A stretch of DNA of 64,000 bases from Yoonia sp. (GCF_014859355.1 NZ_JACUUJ010000003.1:58498-122497), one strand, 5' to 3'. Shown: positions 25,863 through 34,684, numbered from the stretch's first letter. Numbers and translations: made by a program. Notes: generated from the sequence alone by a model not told the origin.

Positions 25863-26300
25863 CTAAACATCCAGCCAGATCGTGACCGGCCCGTCATTGG
25901 TCAGGCGCACGGCCATGTCAGCGGCAAAAGATCCGGTGGCGGTTGCGATGCCGAGTGCCCCCATGTCGCGCACGAATTGATCATAAAGCGCGCGCGCCTG
26001 ATCGGGTTTCGCGGCCTGTGAAAACCCCGGACGGTTGCCGCGCGATGTATCAGCCGCCAGGGTGAACTGGCTGATGATCAGCGCGGCACCGCCGGTGTCG
26101 GCCAGCGACAGGTTCATCTTGCCCGCGTCATCCTTGAAAATGCGCAGCTTGCTGATCTTGGCGGCAAGGGCTGCGGATCTGGTTGCATCGTCGCCCGCCA
26201 TCGCGCAGACAAGGATCAACAGGCCGGGGCCGATTTCGCCGATCACAACGCCGTCTACGGTGACAGATGCATCTGTCACGCGTTGGATCAGTGCCCTCAT
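25863..26300 (-). CDS. dtd: D-aminoacyl-tRNA deacylase
   Basis: 145 aa, full length. [17 protein letters not shown] at the start, the [15 protein letters not shown] motif with the catalytic-site Thr, and [11 protein letters not shown] at the C-terminus with the cross-subunit Gly-cisPro motif are diagnostic of bacterial DTD. It removes D-amino acids (and glycine) mischarged on tRNA. Its ATG overlaps the pfkB stop as ATGA, so it is coupled to the upstream kinase gene. Confidence 0.95.
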   Translation of the reverse strand: MRALIQRVTDASVTVDGVVIGEIGPGLLILVCAMAGDDATRSAALAAKISKLRIFKDDAGKMNLSLADTGGAALIISQFTLAADTSRGNRPGFSQAAKPDQARALYDQFVRDMGALGIATATGSFAADMAVRLTNDGPVTIWLDV

Positions 26301-27202
26301 ATTTCAGAGGCCCAAGGCGGGTTTGCGCCCGCACGGCTGACAGTGATCGCGGCCACCTTTGCCCCGAACGCCGTCGCATCGGCCAGATCGTCAAGGCTGG
26401 CGTCACTGATCCGGTTTTTTGTCAGGTGGCCGGTTTTGTGCATATGCGCCAAAAACCCCGCGCTGAATGTGTCGCCCGCGCCGACCGTATCGACGACATT
26501 AGCCTTTTGGGCGGGCACATCGACTGTGCCGTCACGTGTCAGGACCGTCACGCCGTCGGCCCCACGGGTCAGCAGGATGACCTGCGCCGATGTTGTTGCA
26601 AACAGCGCCTGCGCATCTGCGCCGCCGGTGATCCACGCCAGATCCTCGTCCGATGCCTTGATGATATCGGCCGCTGCGAAAAGGCGGGCAAGGCGGGCGC
26701 GATAGGCGGCTTCATCCGCGATGAACGAAGGTCGGATATTGGGGTCGATCATTGTGACATGGTGCGGTGCCGTGCGCAGCATCAGTGTTTCATAGGCGGT
26801 GGCACAGGGTTCCACCATCAGGCTGATCCCGCCGAAAAACAGCGCATCGGCCTGCGGTTGTGGCAGATCATCCGCGTTCAGCATCCGGCCGGCGGTGTTT
26901 TCGTCGTAAAACGCATAGGACGCATGGCCATCCGTCAGGGTCACAAAGGCCAGCGTCGTGGGGCGGGCACTGACTGCGGCGGGTGTGCTGTCAACGCCCG
27001 AGGCGGCCAATTCGCGCAGCAGGATATCCCCGAACAGATCCGACGACAGGCCGGAAAAGAACTGCACCGGCGCGCCCAGCCGCCCCAAGGCGATGGCCGT
27101 GTTGAAAACCGACCCGCCCGCATGGGGGGCAAAGGCAGCTTCACCCGTCGTGGCCTGCCGTGGCAGCATGTCGATCAGGGCCTCTCCGCAGCACAGGATC
27201 AT
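26297..27202 (-). CDS. PfkB-family carbohydrate kinase (fructokinase-like)
   Basis: 301 aa. N-terminal [13 protein letters not shown] with the [15 protein letters not shown] motif (PfkB signature 1) and C-terminal [18 protein letters not shown] (signature 2; catalytic Asp and anion hole) are complete. A fructokinase or 2-keto-sugar kinase is most likely; the exact sugar is not evident. No sugar transporter is adjacent. It starts 15 bases after the zinc-ribbon membrane protein gene, so it may be read from the same transcript, and overlaps dtd by 4 bases. Confidence 0.85.
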   Translation of the reverse strand: MILCCGEALIDMLPRQATTGEAAFAPHAGGSVFNTAIALGRLGAPVQFFSGLSSDLFGDILLRELAASGVDSTPAAVSARPTTLAFVTLTDGHASYAFYDENTAGRMLNADDLPQPQADALFFGGISLMVEPCATAYETLMLRTAPHHVTMIDPNIRPSFIADEAAYRARLARLFAAADIIKASDEDLAWITGGADAQALFATTSAQVILLTRGADGVTVLTRDGTVDVPAQKANVVDTVGAGDTFSAGFLAHMHKTGHLTKNRISDASLDDLADATAFGAKVAAITVSRAGANPPWASEI

Positions 27203-27217
27203 GGTTTTCCCCCAAAA

Positions 27218-28336
27218 TTATTGACTGTTAGCGATAACGAAACCTGCGATAATCGCAATTATCGCCCCGATCAAGACGGCAAATGCGATCTTCCATGCCG
27301 ACCATGGCCGTTCGCCTTGCACCCGGCCCGTGCGCCCGTTGACCACAAAACGATAGGTCTGCCCGCGGTATTTATAAGCGGCCAGCCAGACCGGCAGCAG
27401 GATATGTTTGAAGGTCACATCGCTGATTGTGGTCTGCACATCATGCACGCGCTGTTCATCGCCGCCGATATCATATTTGCAATCGCGCAGGATCATGCGG
27501 TCCATATAGGCGCGGGCCTCTTGAAAGCCTTCGATCAGTTCGACCTGATACCCTTCGGCGCGGAAACCGGCCAGATATTCGGGGTTGTAAGGTTCCAGTG
27601 CGGATAAATCCCATGGTTCCAGCCCGTCGGTATAGCGTTTGGGCAGCGACCGCGACGCCAGCACCAGCACATCGTCAAAAAACCGCGCCACCCGCCCTGA
27701 TGCGGGCCGCCAGCGGGTTTTGCGCACGCGGACCTGTTGGCGTTTGCCATCGCGGATGACTGTTTGCGTGGTGTAGTAATGCGTGCCGCGCTGGCCGGTA
27801 TACTGGCTTTGCGTATCGGCGTCGAAGGTCCAGTAGGGCACATAGATCCCCGCCATCCGCCGCCCTTTGCGGGCGTAATCCTGCAAACCGTCGGGTGCAA
27901 ACCACAACCGGCCCAGCCAGTCGGTCATGGCATGCCGCGCGGTGTTTTCATCCAGCACAAAGGGCAGCAGGCCGCGCGGTTTGATATGGCGGTGTGTGCC
28001 TGTGTCGGTGACGACAGGTGTGGCGCAAAACGGGCATTCTGCGGCGTGTGTGTCGGGATCAAATTCAAATGTCGCGCCGCAACTGGGGCAGGAAACGGTG
28101 CGGGTTTCTTCGATCTCGGCTGCGGCCAACCGGTTTTCCACGGCGCTGCGAAAATCCAGTTCCTTGATGCCGCCATGGGTGCGCTGGGTGGTTTCGATGG
28201 TCTGGATGTTGCCGCAATGATCGCAGATCAGCCGCTGTGTGCCCGGATCATAGCGCAGGTCCGACCCGCAGGCATCACAGGGAAAGTGATGTTCGGCAAT
28301 CGTTGATTCGGGCGCTGATATTTCGTCGGCGTTCAT
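27218..28336 (-). CDS. Zinc-ribbon, single-TM membrane protein (TFIIB-type zinc finger; YdjG-like)
   Basis: 372 aa. Two zinc ribbons occupy the first about 110 residues: CDACGSDLRYDPGTQRLICDHCG and CPSCGATFEFDPDTHAAECPFC. A central beta-rich region (YVPYWTFDADTQSQYTGQRG, then HILLPVWLAAYKYRGQTYRF) leads to a C-terminal membrane helix AFAVLIGAIIAIIAGFVIA. The layout matches the B. subtilis YdjG type, which works with the SPFH protein YdjI in membrane stress. The presence of an SPFH gene two places upstream supports this. It is sometimes misnamed a PriA-like helicase; no helicase motif is present. Confidence 0.8.
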   Translation of the reverse strand: MNADEISAPESTIAEHHFPCDACGSDLRYDPGTQRLICDHCGNIQTIETTQRTHGGIKELDFRSAVENRLAAAEIEETRTVSCPSCGATFEFDPDTHAAECPFCATPVVTDTGTHRHIKPRGLLPFVLDENTARHAMTDWLGRLWFAPDGLQDYARKGRRMAGIYVPYWTFDADTQSQYTGQRGTHYYTTQTVIRDGKRQQVRVRKTRWRPASGRVARFFDDVLVLASRSLPKRYTDGLEPWDLSALEPYNPEYLAGFRAEGYQVELIEGFQEARAYMDRMILRDCKYDIGGDEQRVHDVQTTISDVTFKHILLPVWLAAYKYRGQTYRFVVNGRTGRVQGERPWSAWKIAFAVLIGAIIAIIAGFVIANSQ

Positions 28337-28392
28337 GCGTCACCCATAGCAATGCAGTCTGGCAAGCACCATGATCCAGATAAGATCTGGCA

Positions 28393-28827
28393 TCACAGAA
28401 ATTTTTGCATATAGCGTGGGCTCATCACGCGCAGCGCGCCATCGTTCAGCGCGGTATGGCGCCAGAAATGAAACAACCCGTGAAAGGTTGACGCCACCAG
28501 CAGCACCAACAAGGCGTTCCACGCCCAGTCCAGCGGGGTCAGCGCGAGCAATGCTGTCAGATTCAGCCCTACAGCGACACTGACAAGCGCATACATGCCC
28601 CGATGTTGCGCGGCAAAAGTGGTGCGCAAGCTGCCCTGCAATTTTGGCCCCGGTTTAGCAAGAACACCCCGTGTAATGGCCAGCCCGACCCACAGCGCAC
28701 CCGAAACAACAAACACCCAGCGCAGCGCAGGGGCGTCTGTGCCGCCCTTGATCATCGCCAGCACCAGCATCAGTGTTGACCAGTGCAACAAAATCGTCAC
28801 GCTGCGCCGTGTGATGCGCCCCATCAT
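28393..28827 (-). CDS. Cytochrome b561-like four-helix membrane protein
   Basis: 144 aa with four membrane segments. Histidines sit where b561-type proteins bind haem: LLHWST in helix 1, AAQHRGMY before helix 3, and FHGLFHFWRH after helix 4. Reduced length and weak similarity leave haem binding uncertain. The first ATG (28827) overlaps the SPFH stop as ATGA, indicating coupling. A longer open frame upstream lies inside the SPFH gene and is not used. Confidence 0.65.
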   Translation of the reverse strand: MMGRITRRSVTILLHWSTLMLVLAMIKGGTDAPALRWVFVVSGALWVGLAITRGVLAKPGPKLQGSLRTTFAAQHRGMYALVSVAVGLNLTALLALTPLDWAWNALLVLLVASTFHGLFHFWRHTALNDGALRVMSPRYMQKFL

Positions 28828-29936
28828 GCGCCGGGGGGCGGGGGCGGCATCACGGTGAACAGATGCGCCAGTTCGGTTACGTCTTCGGCCTGCATCCAGC
28901 CGTCCTGCCCTTGGGTCCAGACCATGCTGCTGCGGGTCAATGTGCCCTCTGTGACTTTGCGCCCCATGGCCGCCTTGGAAAACGGCCCCGACACCTGACC
29001 GCCCTGGGCGATGTGCCAGACATGTTCCACAGGTGGGGGCGGCGGTGGGGGCGGTGCTGCGGCAGCTGGCATTGGCCCCCATGGGCCTTGATTGGCCATT
29101 TGGTTTGCCATCGCCATGCCCATACCCGCACCCAGCCCTGCGGCCATCCCGCCACCGGCGGGGTTGGCAGCTGCGGCTGTCATCGCCTCGGCGGCGGAAT
29201 ACTGGGTGAACTTGCCCAGATCGCCCGCCAGCCCCATGGATGTGCGTTTGTCCAGCGCTGCCTCGACTGCGGGGGGCAGGCTGATATTTTCAATATAAAG
29301 TTCGGGAATCGCCAGCCCGTATTCATGCAATGTGGGGTCGATGGCCGTTGCCACCAGCTTGCCCAGATCGGCGGTGTTTGCAGCCATGTCCAGCGCGGGA
29401 ATGCCCGAAGCGGCCACAACGCGGGAAAATTCCTGCACGATGATATTCCGGATCTGATAGCTGATTTCATTCATGGTGAATTCGCCATCGGTGCCGACGA
29501 TTTCACGCAAAAACAGCGCGGGGTCCGCGACCCTGACAGTATAGGTGCCAAAGGCGCGCAGCCGGGTTGGGCCAAATTCAGGGTCGCGCAGCATAATGGG
29601 GTTTTTCGTGCCCCATTTGAGATTGGAAAACCGGGTGGTATTGACGAAATAGATCTCGGATTTGAAAGGGCTTTTGAAACCGTGGTCCCAGTGCTGCAGG
29701 CTGGTCAGGATCGGCATGTTGTTGGTTTCAAGCAGATACAGCCCCGGCGTGAACACATCAGCCAACTGGCCTTCATGCACGAAAACGGCCGCTTGCCCTT
29801 CGCGTACGGTCAGTTTCGCGCCGTATTTAATCTCGTGGCCTTCGCGTTCGAACCGCCAGACCATGGTGTCGCGGGTGTTGTCGGTCCAGTGAATGACGTC
29901 AATGAATTGACCGCTGAGAAAATCAAAAATGCCCAT
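28824..29936 (-). CDS. SPFH-domain protein with C-terminal GYF-type domain (YdjI-like)
   Basis: 370 aa. MGIFDFLSGQFIDVIHW opens an SPFH domain (band-7 fold) similar to YdjI, covering about 1-230. An Ala/Gly/Met-rich segment (about 235-290) and a run of prolines (PPPPPPPPVEHVW) form a linker to a GYF_2-like domain, HIAQGGQVSGPFSKAAM through MVWTQGQDGWMQAEDV, about 305-360, then a second proline run PPPPPG. SPFH proteins scaffold membrane microdomains; GYF domains bind proline-rich peptides, so self-interaction is possible. Start 29936 has GGAGA upstream. Neighbours are the DUF2927 lipoprotein and b561-like genes. Confidence 0.84.
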   Translation of the reverse strand: MGIFDFLSGQFIDVIHWTDNTRDTMVWRFEREGHEIKYGAKLTVREGQAAVFVHEGQLADVFTPGLYLLETNNMPILTSLQHWDHGFKSPFKSEIYFVNTTRFSNLKWGTKNPIMLRDPEFGPTRLRAFGTYTVRVADPALFLREIVGTDGEFTMNEISYQIRNIIVQEFSRVVAASGIPALDMAANTADLGKLVATAIDPTLHEYGLAIPELYIENISLPPAVEAALDKRTSMGLAGDLGKFTQYSAAEAMTAAAANPAGGGMAAGLGAGMGMAMANQMANQGPWGPMPAAAAPPPPPPPPVEHVWHIAQGGQVSGPFSKAAMGRKVTEGTLTRSSMVWTQGQDGWMQAEDVTELAHLFTVMPPPPPGA

Positions 29937-29976
29937 ATCAAGGTCTCCGTTCAGTATATCAGGGGGCAGCGGGCCA

Positions 29977-30930
29977 TCAGCTGGCCCCCTGCGCCATAAG
30001 TTCGCGTGCGATCTGGCGTGCGATCGGGGCGGCGGTGGCGGGTGACATCCCCGGTTGCAAGCGCGGGTCATACAAGATGCGGATCAGGAATTCGTCGTGC
30101 CGGGTCAGCAGCGCGAATTCTTCGTTGTCGTTAAATATGGATGGCCGCGCGCTGGGGCTGTCGTTGGCCAGCCCCATGCCTTGGGCCAGTTCTTCGTGGA
30201 TGCAGGCTGACCGCATCAGGTTTGGGTGTTCCGCCCTGATCAGGGCAACAGCATGACGATAGGTGGATTGACCGGGTTCAAAGGTGCCGATCACAAAGCA
30301 AAACTGTTCACGCGGCAGGTTGGCGACCGTTCGCAGCGTCGCACCAGATATCCCTGGTATGATCTTTCGCAGCTTGTCCGAAAAGCCTGCGCGGTCGTCC
30401 TCGCCCAGAAAATACACGTGGAAATTTGGATCGTCGTCAGTGATGCTGATGGGAACACCGCTGAGCCTTGAAAGCCGGGCGGCGTAACTGCCGACGCTCG
30501 CGGCATCCCTGTCGCGTTGGGCCAGCGGCACGGTATCACCAAATTTCACTGTCATGCGAATAGGTTGATCCCAGCGGCGCAATGTTGACACGGTGGCGCG
30601 CGGTGTCAGAAAGTCGCTGTCGTCGCGGTATTCGTTAAACAGAGCGATACGCACGAAATTGCGTGCCAGCATCGTATCAGTAAAAGGCGTATCCGGTCCA
30701 CCGCCGTCACCACGCAGCAACCCTTGGGTCAGCAGATCATTCTGGACGCGCTGGTAATACAGCGCCAATTCGCGGCTTTTGGCGCTAGGGGGGGGCACCG
30801 TTGCGGGCAGGTCAACGGTCGATTGCTGTGCGGCGACCTGCGGGTCAGTGGCTGGTGGCGTCGATTGTGTCGCAACGGTGCAGCCTGCCAGCGCAATGAT
30901 TGCCGCACAAACCCAGAAATTCCGCATCAT
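29977..30930 (-). CDS. DUF2927 family lipoprotein, possible zinc-metallopeptidase fold
   Basis: 317 aa. Signal MMRNFWVCAAIIALAGC with lipobox LAGC; then a low-complexity Pro/Gln linker and the DUF2927 domain. Its core CIHEELAQGMGLANDSP has an HE-x3-Q arrangement reminiscent of metallopeptidases, followed by SIFNDNEEFALLTRHDEFLI. Function unknown. It lies between telA (18-base gap) and the SPFH gene (40-base gap), so the set combines periplasmic and cytoplasmic members. Confidence 0.78.
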   Translation of the reverse strand: MMRNFWVCAAIIALAGCTVATQSTPPATDPQVAAQQSTVDLPATVPPPSAKSRELALYYQRVQNDLLTQGLLRGDGGGPDTPFTDTMLARNFVRIALFNEYRDDSDFLTPRATVSTLRRWDQPIRMTVKFGDTVPLAQRDRDAASVGSYAARLSRLSGVPISITDDDPNFHVYFLGEDDRAGFSDKLRKIIPGISGATLRTVANLPREQFCFVIGTFEPGQSTYRHAVALIRAEHPNLMRSACIHEELAQGMGLANDSPSARPSIFNDNEEFALLTRHDEFLIRILYDPRLQPGMSPATAAPIARQIARELMAQGAS

Positions 30931-30948
30931 GCCGCCCCCTTTGGTGCG

Positions 30949-32142
30949 TTATTCGCCACCAGCGGCGCTGCCAATCATGGTGCCATTGCTGGTGCCGCGC
31001 GCCTTGGCGGCGGCCAGCGTCTTTTTCAGTTCGCTTTCCATCTTTTGCAGTTCCACCTCGGCCTCGGCGCGCTTGCGCTTGCCTTCGTCGGCGATCTCAA
31101 GGCTTTCGTTGATGGTGGCGATCAGGTTTGCGTTCGCCTCTTTCACGGCGTTGATGTCAAAGACGCCGCGTTCCATTTCAGTGCGGATGACCTTGTTGGC
31201 GTCGCGCAGGTTCTGGGCGTTTGCGGTCAGCAGGTCGTTGGTCAGGTCATTGGCGCTGCGCACGGCCTCGGCCGCTTCGGCGCTGCGCTGGATGGTCACG
31301 GCTTGCGCCAGTTGCGTTTCCCAAAGCGGCACGGTGTTCACCAAGGTCGAATTGATTTTCGTCACCAATGATTTGTCGTTTTCCTGCACCAGCCGGATCG
31401 AGGGCAGCGATTGCATTGTTACCTGGCGGGTCAGTTTCAGGTCATGCACCCGGCGTTCCAGATCGTCGCGCACGCTGCGCATATCGCGCAATTCCTGTGC
31501 CTGCATCACGGCGTTGCCTTCAGCGGCTTTTTCCACGGCGGCCTCTTTGGCGGGGATCGTCGTCGTGTCCATCTCGGTGATCTTTGCCTCGCCTGCGGCG
31601 ATGTAAAGCGCCAGTTCATCGTAGAATTGCAGCGTCTTGTCATAGAGCATGTCAAGGCTCACGATATCTTTCAGCAGCACATGTTCATGCTGAAGCAGAT
31701 CATCGGTGATGTGGTCGATCTGGCCTTGCACCTCTTCGAAGCGGGCGGCGAATTTCGCCATGGGGGCGGCGCGCCCCAGCAGTTTTTCCCAGAATGTCCG
31801 TTCGCGGCGTACATCCAGTTCCGACACCGAAAAGCCACGGATCGTGGTGACGATTTTGCGCAGACTGTCGCCGGCTGGGCCGACATCCTTGTTGCGCACG
31901 CCTGCCAGCATGGATTGGCTGATCTGCTGCAATTCGGCCTGCGCGGATGATCCGAATGACACGATGGAAGTCGTATCGGTCACGTCAATTTCAGCCATGC
32001 GTTGTGCGATGGCGTTGCTGGTGGATGTATCTGCGGCGTTCAATGTCACCAGCTCACCGGCAGGTTCAGGAAGCACGACCGCGGTCACTTTTTCAACTTC
32101 GGCCAGGGCGGCCTCGGCTTTTTGGCGGATGGTGTCGGACAT
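30949..32142 (-). CDS. TelA-family protein (toxic anion resistance)
   Basis: 397-aa predominantly alpha-helical, coiled-coil-rich cytosolic protein. Landmarks are FGSSAQAELQQISQSMLAGV, FWEKLLGRAAPMAKFAARFE, LDMLYDKTLQFYDELALYIAAG, PSIRLVQENDKSLVTKINST and WETQLAQAV, in the order of the TelA/KlaA/YaaN family. Named for tellurite resistance on plasmid RK2, but most chromosomal members have no proven link to tellurite. It follows the xpaC gene by one base, the same pairing as xpaC-yaaN in Bacillus. Confidence 0.9.
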   Translation of the reverse strand: MSDTIRQKAEAALAEVEKVTAVVLPEPAGELVTLNAADTSTSNAIAQRMAEIDVTDTTSIVSFGSSAQAELQQISQSMLAGVRNKDVGPAGDSLRKIVTTIRGFSVSELDVRRERTFWEKLLGRAAPMAKFAARFEEVQGQIDHITDDLLQHEHVLLKDIVSLDMLYDKTLQFYDELALYIAAGEAKITEMDTTTIPAKEAAVEKAAEGNAVMQAQELRDMRSVRDDLERRVHDLKLTRQVTMQSLPSIRLVQENDKSLVTKINSTLVNTVPLWETQLAQAVTIQRSAEAAEAVRSANDLTNDLLTANAQNLRDANKVIRTEMERGVFDINAVKEANANLIATINESLEIADEGKRKRAEAEVELQKMESELKKTLAAAKARGTSNGTMIGSAAGGE

Positions 32143-32143
32143 G

Positions 32144-33043
32144 TTAATTCCCCTTTGGTTTCAGGCTAACGCCTTCGCGCTGCAAGCGGTCGCGCAATAC
32201 ATTGATTTCAATATCCATATCAGATCGGTCATCCAGCAGCATCTTTTCGGTGCGGGCGGCAAAATTCTGCTCAAGGTCGTCCAGAAGTGCTTCGTATTTC
32301 GTGCGGGCCTCGGGGTCTTTGGTGCGGCGATACAGATCGACAAACTTGATCGTCGCATCGCGCGCGCCCATTAGATAAACGCCCAGATATTTGCGCGCGC
32401 CGGTCAGGTCGCGGGGGTCTTGCTCGACGGTGCTGATCATCCGGCGGGCAACGGTTTGAAACCCGGCGACGCGGATATCCAGCTTGCGGTCGTCAAGGCT
32501 TGCGATTTGCTTGCGCATCGCGTCCAGATGCGCCTCTGCTGCGTCAACGACACGCGCAACCCTGTCTTGTTGGAAGGTATCGACGCCTTCCATTCGCTTG
32601 TCGGTCAGCGGATCAATGCCAAAAGCCGCCACATGCAGGCCCAATGCCGCCAAACCATAAAGCACAGAGCCAGCCAGCCCGCTATCGCCGGTCAATGCGG
32701 CAATCGTCACCCCGATACCCGTCAGCGCCGATGCCAGCATCTTGCGCGGAACCGCGGGGCGCCGCGCAATGCGGCGCGCGTTATAGGCGGCTTCGGCGCG
32801 CAGACCTTCCTGTAACAGCCATGCCGCCAATGTCAGAAGCCCGCCGCCAATCAAGGCAGTCACAACGACGGTTGGCCCATCGTTCAGCGATGCCAGAACC
32901 AGAACGATCCCCGGAAGGTATAGCAAGCGACCACGCGTCCCGGCAGCATGAATTGCCCGGCGATCCAGCGACTCTGCCCGGTGGGCGGCGTCATTGGCCG
33001 CGCCACCATCCGGGCTGTATTTCCCACCAAAGCGCTGCCCCAT
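32144..33043 (-). CDS. XpaC-family membrane protein (5-bromo-4-chloroindolyl phosphate hydrolysis family)
   Basis: 299 aa. A basic N-terminus, two to three membrane helices (about 38-75 and 98-135), then a helical cytosolic domain: EGVDTFQQDRVARVVDAAEAHLD through LGVYLMGARDATIKFVDLYRR and ALLDDLEQNFAARTEKMLLDD. This is the XpaC family; the phosphate-hydrolysis name comes from an old B. subtilis phenotype and does not mean a known catalytic site. The 1-base overlap with the small membrane gene and 1-base gap to telA suggest tight coupling. Confidence 0.85.
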   Translation of the reverse strand: MGQRFGGKYSPDGGAANDAAHRAESLDRRAIHAAGTRGRLLYLPGIVLVLASLNDGPTVVVTALIGGGLLTLAAWLLQEGLRAEAAYNARRIARRPAVPRKMLASALTGIGVTIAALTGDSGLAGSVLYGLAALGLHVAAFGIDPLTDKRMEGVDTFQQDRVARVVDAAEAHLDAMRKQIASLDDRKLDIRVAGFQTVARRMISTVEQDPRDLTGARKYLGVYLMGARDATIKFVDLYRRTKDPEARTKYEALLDDLEQNFAARTEKMLLDDRSDMDIEINVLRDRLQREGVSLKPKGN

Positions 33044-33246
33044 CAGCCAGCCCCCAGCCAGCCAGCACTGACACCTATCATCAGAATGACCAGCAAAATG
33101 TAGGCAATTTTCCGAAACGTGACAGGCATCTTATCCTCGTGTCTGCCGGTCGCTTTTGTCGCCAGCGCCTGCATTGTCCCCAGCACAGCGGTGAATGCAA
33201 TCAGAACTGCGGCCACAAGCAGAATTAACAGGATAAAACGCATCAT
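33043..33246 (-). CDS. Small two-helix membrane protein
   Basis: 67 aa with helices FILLILLVAAVLIAFTAVLG and IAYILLVILMIGVSAGWLGA separated by a charged cytosolic loop TKATGRHEDK. No family recognised. It is the first gene of the XpaC-TelA set and shares one base with the xpaC start. The coupling and codon usage support it as real. Confidence 0.72.
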   Translation of the reverse strand: MMRFILLILLVAAVLIAFTAVLGTMQALATKATGRHEDKMPVTFRKIAYILLVILMIGVSAGWLGAG

Positions 33247-33336
33247 TTTCGGGCGCTCCAGACAGGCTTTGCGTCAGAGATAGGGAATCCGCAACGCAAT
33301 TGCGAGTGTTTGTGCAGCCCGGCTGCGGGCGCGGGG

Positions 33337-34140
33337 CTAACCTGTCCGATTGCCTCCTTTTGGGGCGGGCCGCTTGACCGGCTTGCGCACCCGTGTGGGT
33401 GTGGGTTTGTCCGACAGGCCCAACTGGTCACGCACCACGCGCTGTTTCAGTTCCTCGACGGCGCCGGGGGCTAGATTGCCCAGCTGGAACGGGCCATAAC
33501 TGACGCGGATCAGTCGGTTTACGGTGACGCCGATTGCCTCCATCGCGCGGCGGATTTCGCGGTTCTTGCCTTCGCGCAACGATACCGTCAGCCACGCGTT
33601 CGCACCCTGCTGGCGGTCAAAGGTAACGATCATGGGCTGATAGCGGACGCCGTCTACTTCGATCCCGGCGCGCAGCTGGTCCAGTCTGGCCTCGCTGACT
33701 GATCCGTTGATGCGCACGCGATAGCGGCGCAGCCAGCCTGTGCTGGGCAATTCCAGCCGCCGCTTGACGCCGCCGTCATTGGTCAGAAGCAGCAGACCTT
33801 CGGAATTCAGGTCAAGCCGCCCCACCGACATCACGCGCGGCATGTCGTCGGGCAGGGCATCGAACACGGTTTCGCGGTCTTTTTCATCCCGTTCCGTCGT
33901 CACCAGTCCTGCGGGTTTGTGATACAGCCAGATGCGCGGCGGGTCGGGTTCGCCCACCAGCTTGCCATCGACGACGATTTTGTCGGCTGCGGTGACGTTC
34001 AGTGCTGGGCTTTGGATCGTTTTGCCGTTCACGCTGACGCGGCCTTCGGTGATCATGCGTTCAGCGTCGCGGCGGCTGGCGATGCCGGCTCGGGACAGGA
34101 CTTTGGCGATGCGGTCGCCGGTGGGGGATGTATCGGTCAT
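33337..34140 (-). CDS. 23S rRNA pseudouridine synthase, RsuA/RluB family
   Basis: 267 aa. N-terminal S4 RNA-binding domain RIAKVLSRAGIASRRDAERMI; catalytic Asp in MSVGRLDLNSEGLLLLTND (GRLD motif); C-terminal REGKNREIRRAM. This is the RluB/RluE/RsuA group that modifies helix 80 of 23S rRNA or h18 of 16S rRNA; the basic Pro/Lys tail RKPVKRPAPKGG favours RluB-type. Start at MTDTSPTGD (34140). Divergent from tadA with 65 bases between starts. Confidence 0.9.
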   Translation of the reverse strand: MTDTSPTGDRIAKVLSRAGIASRRDAERMITEGRVSVNGKTIQSPALNVTAADKIVVDGKLVGEPDPPRIWLYHKPAGLVTTERDEKDRETVFDALPDDMPRVMSVGRLDLNSEGLLLLTNDGGVKRRLELPSTGWLRRYRVRINGSVSEARLDQLRAGIEVDGVRYQPMIVTFDRQQGANAWLTVSLREGKNREIRRAMEAIGVTVNRLIRVSYGPFQLGNLAPGAVEELKQRVVRDQLGLSDKPTPTRVRKPVKRPAPKGGNRTG

Positions 34141-34205
34141 ATCCGCCCCATACCCGCTTTGATCTGCCCTTGCCAGTGGCATGGTTGTCGGGGCATCACA
34201 ACACA

Positions 34206-34652
34206 ATGGTTTTTCGCAGCTACATGGATATCGCATTGGACGAAGCCCGCGCAGCGGCAGCCCGGGGCGAGGTGCCGGTGGGCGCGGTTGTGGTCGGATC
34301 AGACGGCGTGATTGCGCAAGCAGGCAACCGCACCCGCGAACAGCACGACCCCACTGCCCATGCTGAAATGCTGGCGATCCGTGCGGCCTGTGCGGCGTTG
34401 GGGCAGGAACGTCTGACGGGGTGTGATCTTTACGTGACGCTGGAACCCTGCCCGATGTGCGCCGCCGCGATCAGCAACGCGCGCATTGCGCGACTGTATT
34501 ACGGCGCGGCCGACCCGAAATCAGGCGGCGTGGCGCATGGCGCACGGGTGTTCAGCCACCCGCAATGCCACCACGTGCCAGAGGTTTACGACAGCATCGC
34601 CGCCCCCGCAGCCGAAGCGTTGTTGCGCGATTTCTTTGCGCAACGGCGCTGA
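34206..34652 (+). CDS. tadA: tRNA-specific adenosine deaminase
   Basis: 148 aa. The zinc site HAEM and PCPMCAAAI are complete, with EVPVGAVVV before them and KSGGVAHGARVFSHPQCHH after, as in TadA. It converts A34 to inosine in tRNA-Arg(ACG) and is essential. Start ATG 34206; the open frame extends upstream but no homologous sequence precedes MVFRSYMD. It converges on the metallo-hydrolase gene across a perfect palindrome. Confidence 0.95.
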   Translation: MVFRSYMDIALDEARAAAARGEVPVGAVVVGSDGVIAQAGNRTREQHDPTAHAEMLAIRAACAALGQERLTGCDLYVTLEPCPMCAAAISNARIARLYYGAADPKSGGVAHGARVFSHPQCHHVPEVYDSIAAPAAEALLRDFFAQRR

Positions 34653-34672
34653 GAAATTTCGCGAAATTTCTC
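34651..34672. repeat. 22-bp perfect palindrome with AAATTTCGCGAAATTT core
   Basis: Begins in the tadA stop codon and fills most of the 32-base gap between convergent tadA and the metal-dependent hydrolase gene. The core AAATTTCGCGAAATTT recurs at 49915-49934, and a variant at 53476-53503. As RNA it would form an 11-bp stem from either strand, so it may act as a bidirectional terminator, though no T-run follows. Confidence 0.8.
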
Positions 34673-34684
34673 TGGCCGCGTCGC

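Noticed and set aside
26267..27607. 446-codon plus-strand open frame
   Set aside because: Antisense to pfkB and the zinc-ribbon gene, both of which have complete family motifs.
28863..29999. 378-codon plus-strand open frame
   Set aside because: Antisense to the SPFH gene; no domain.
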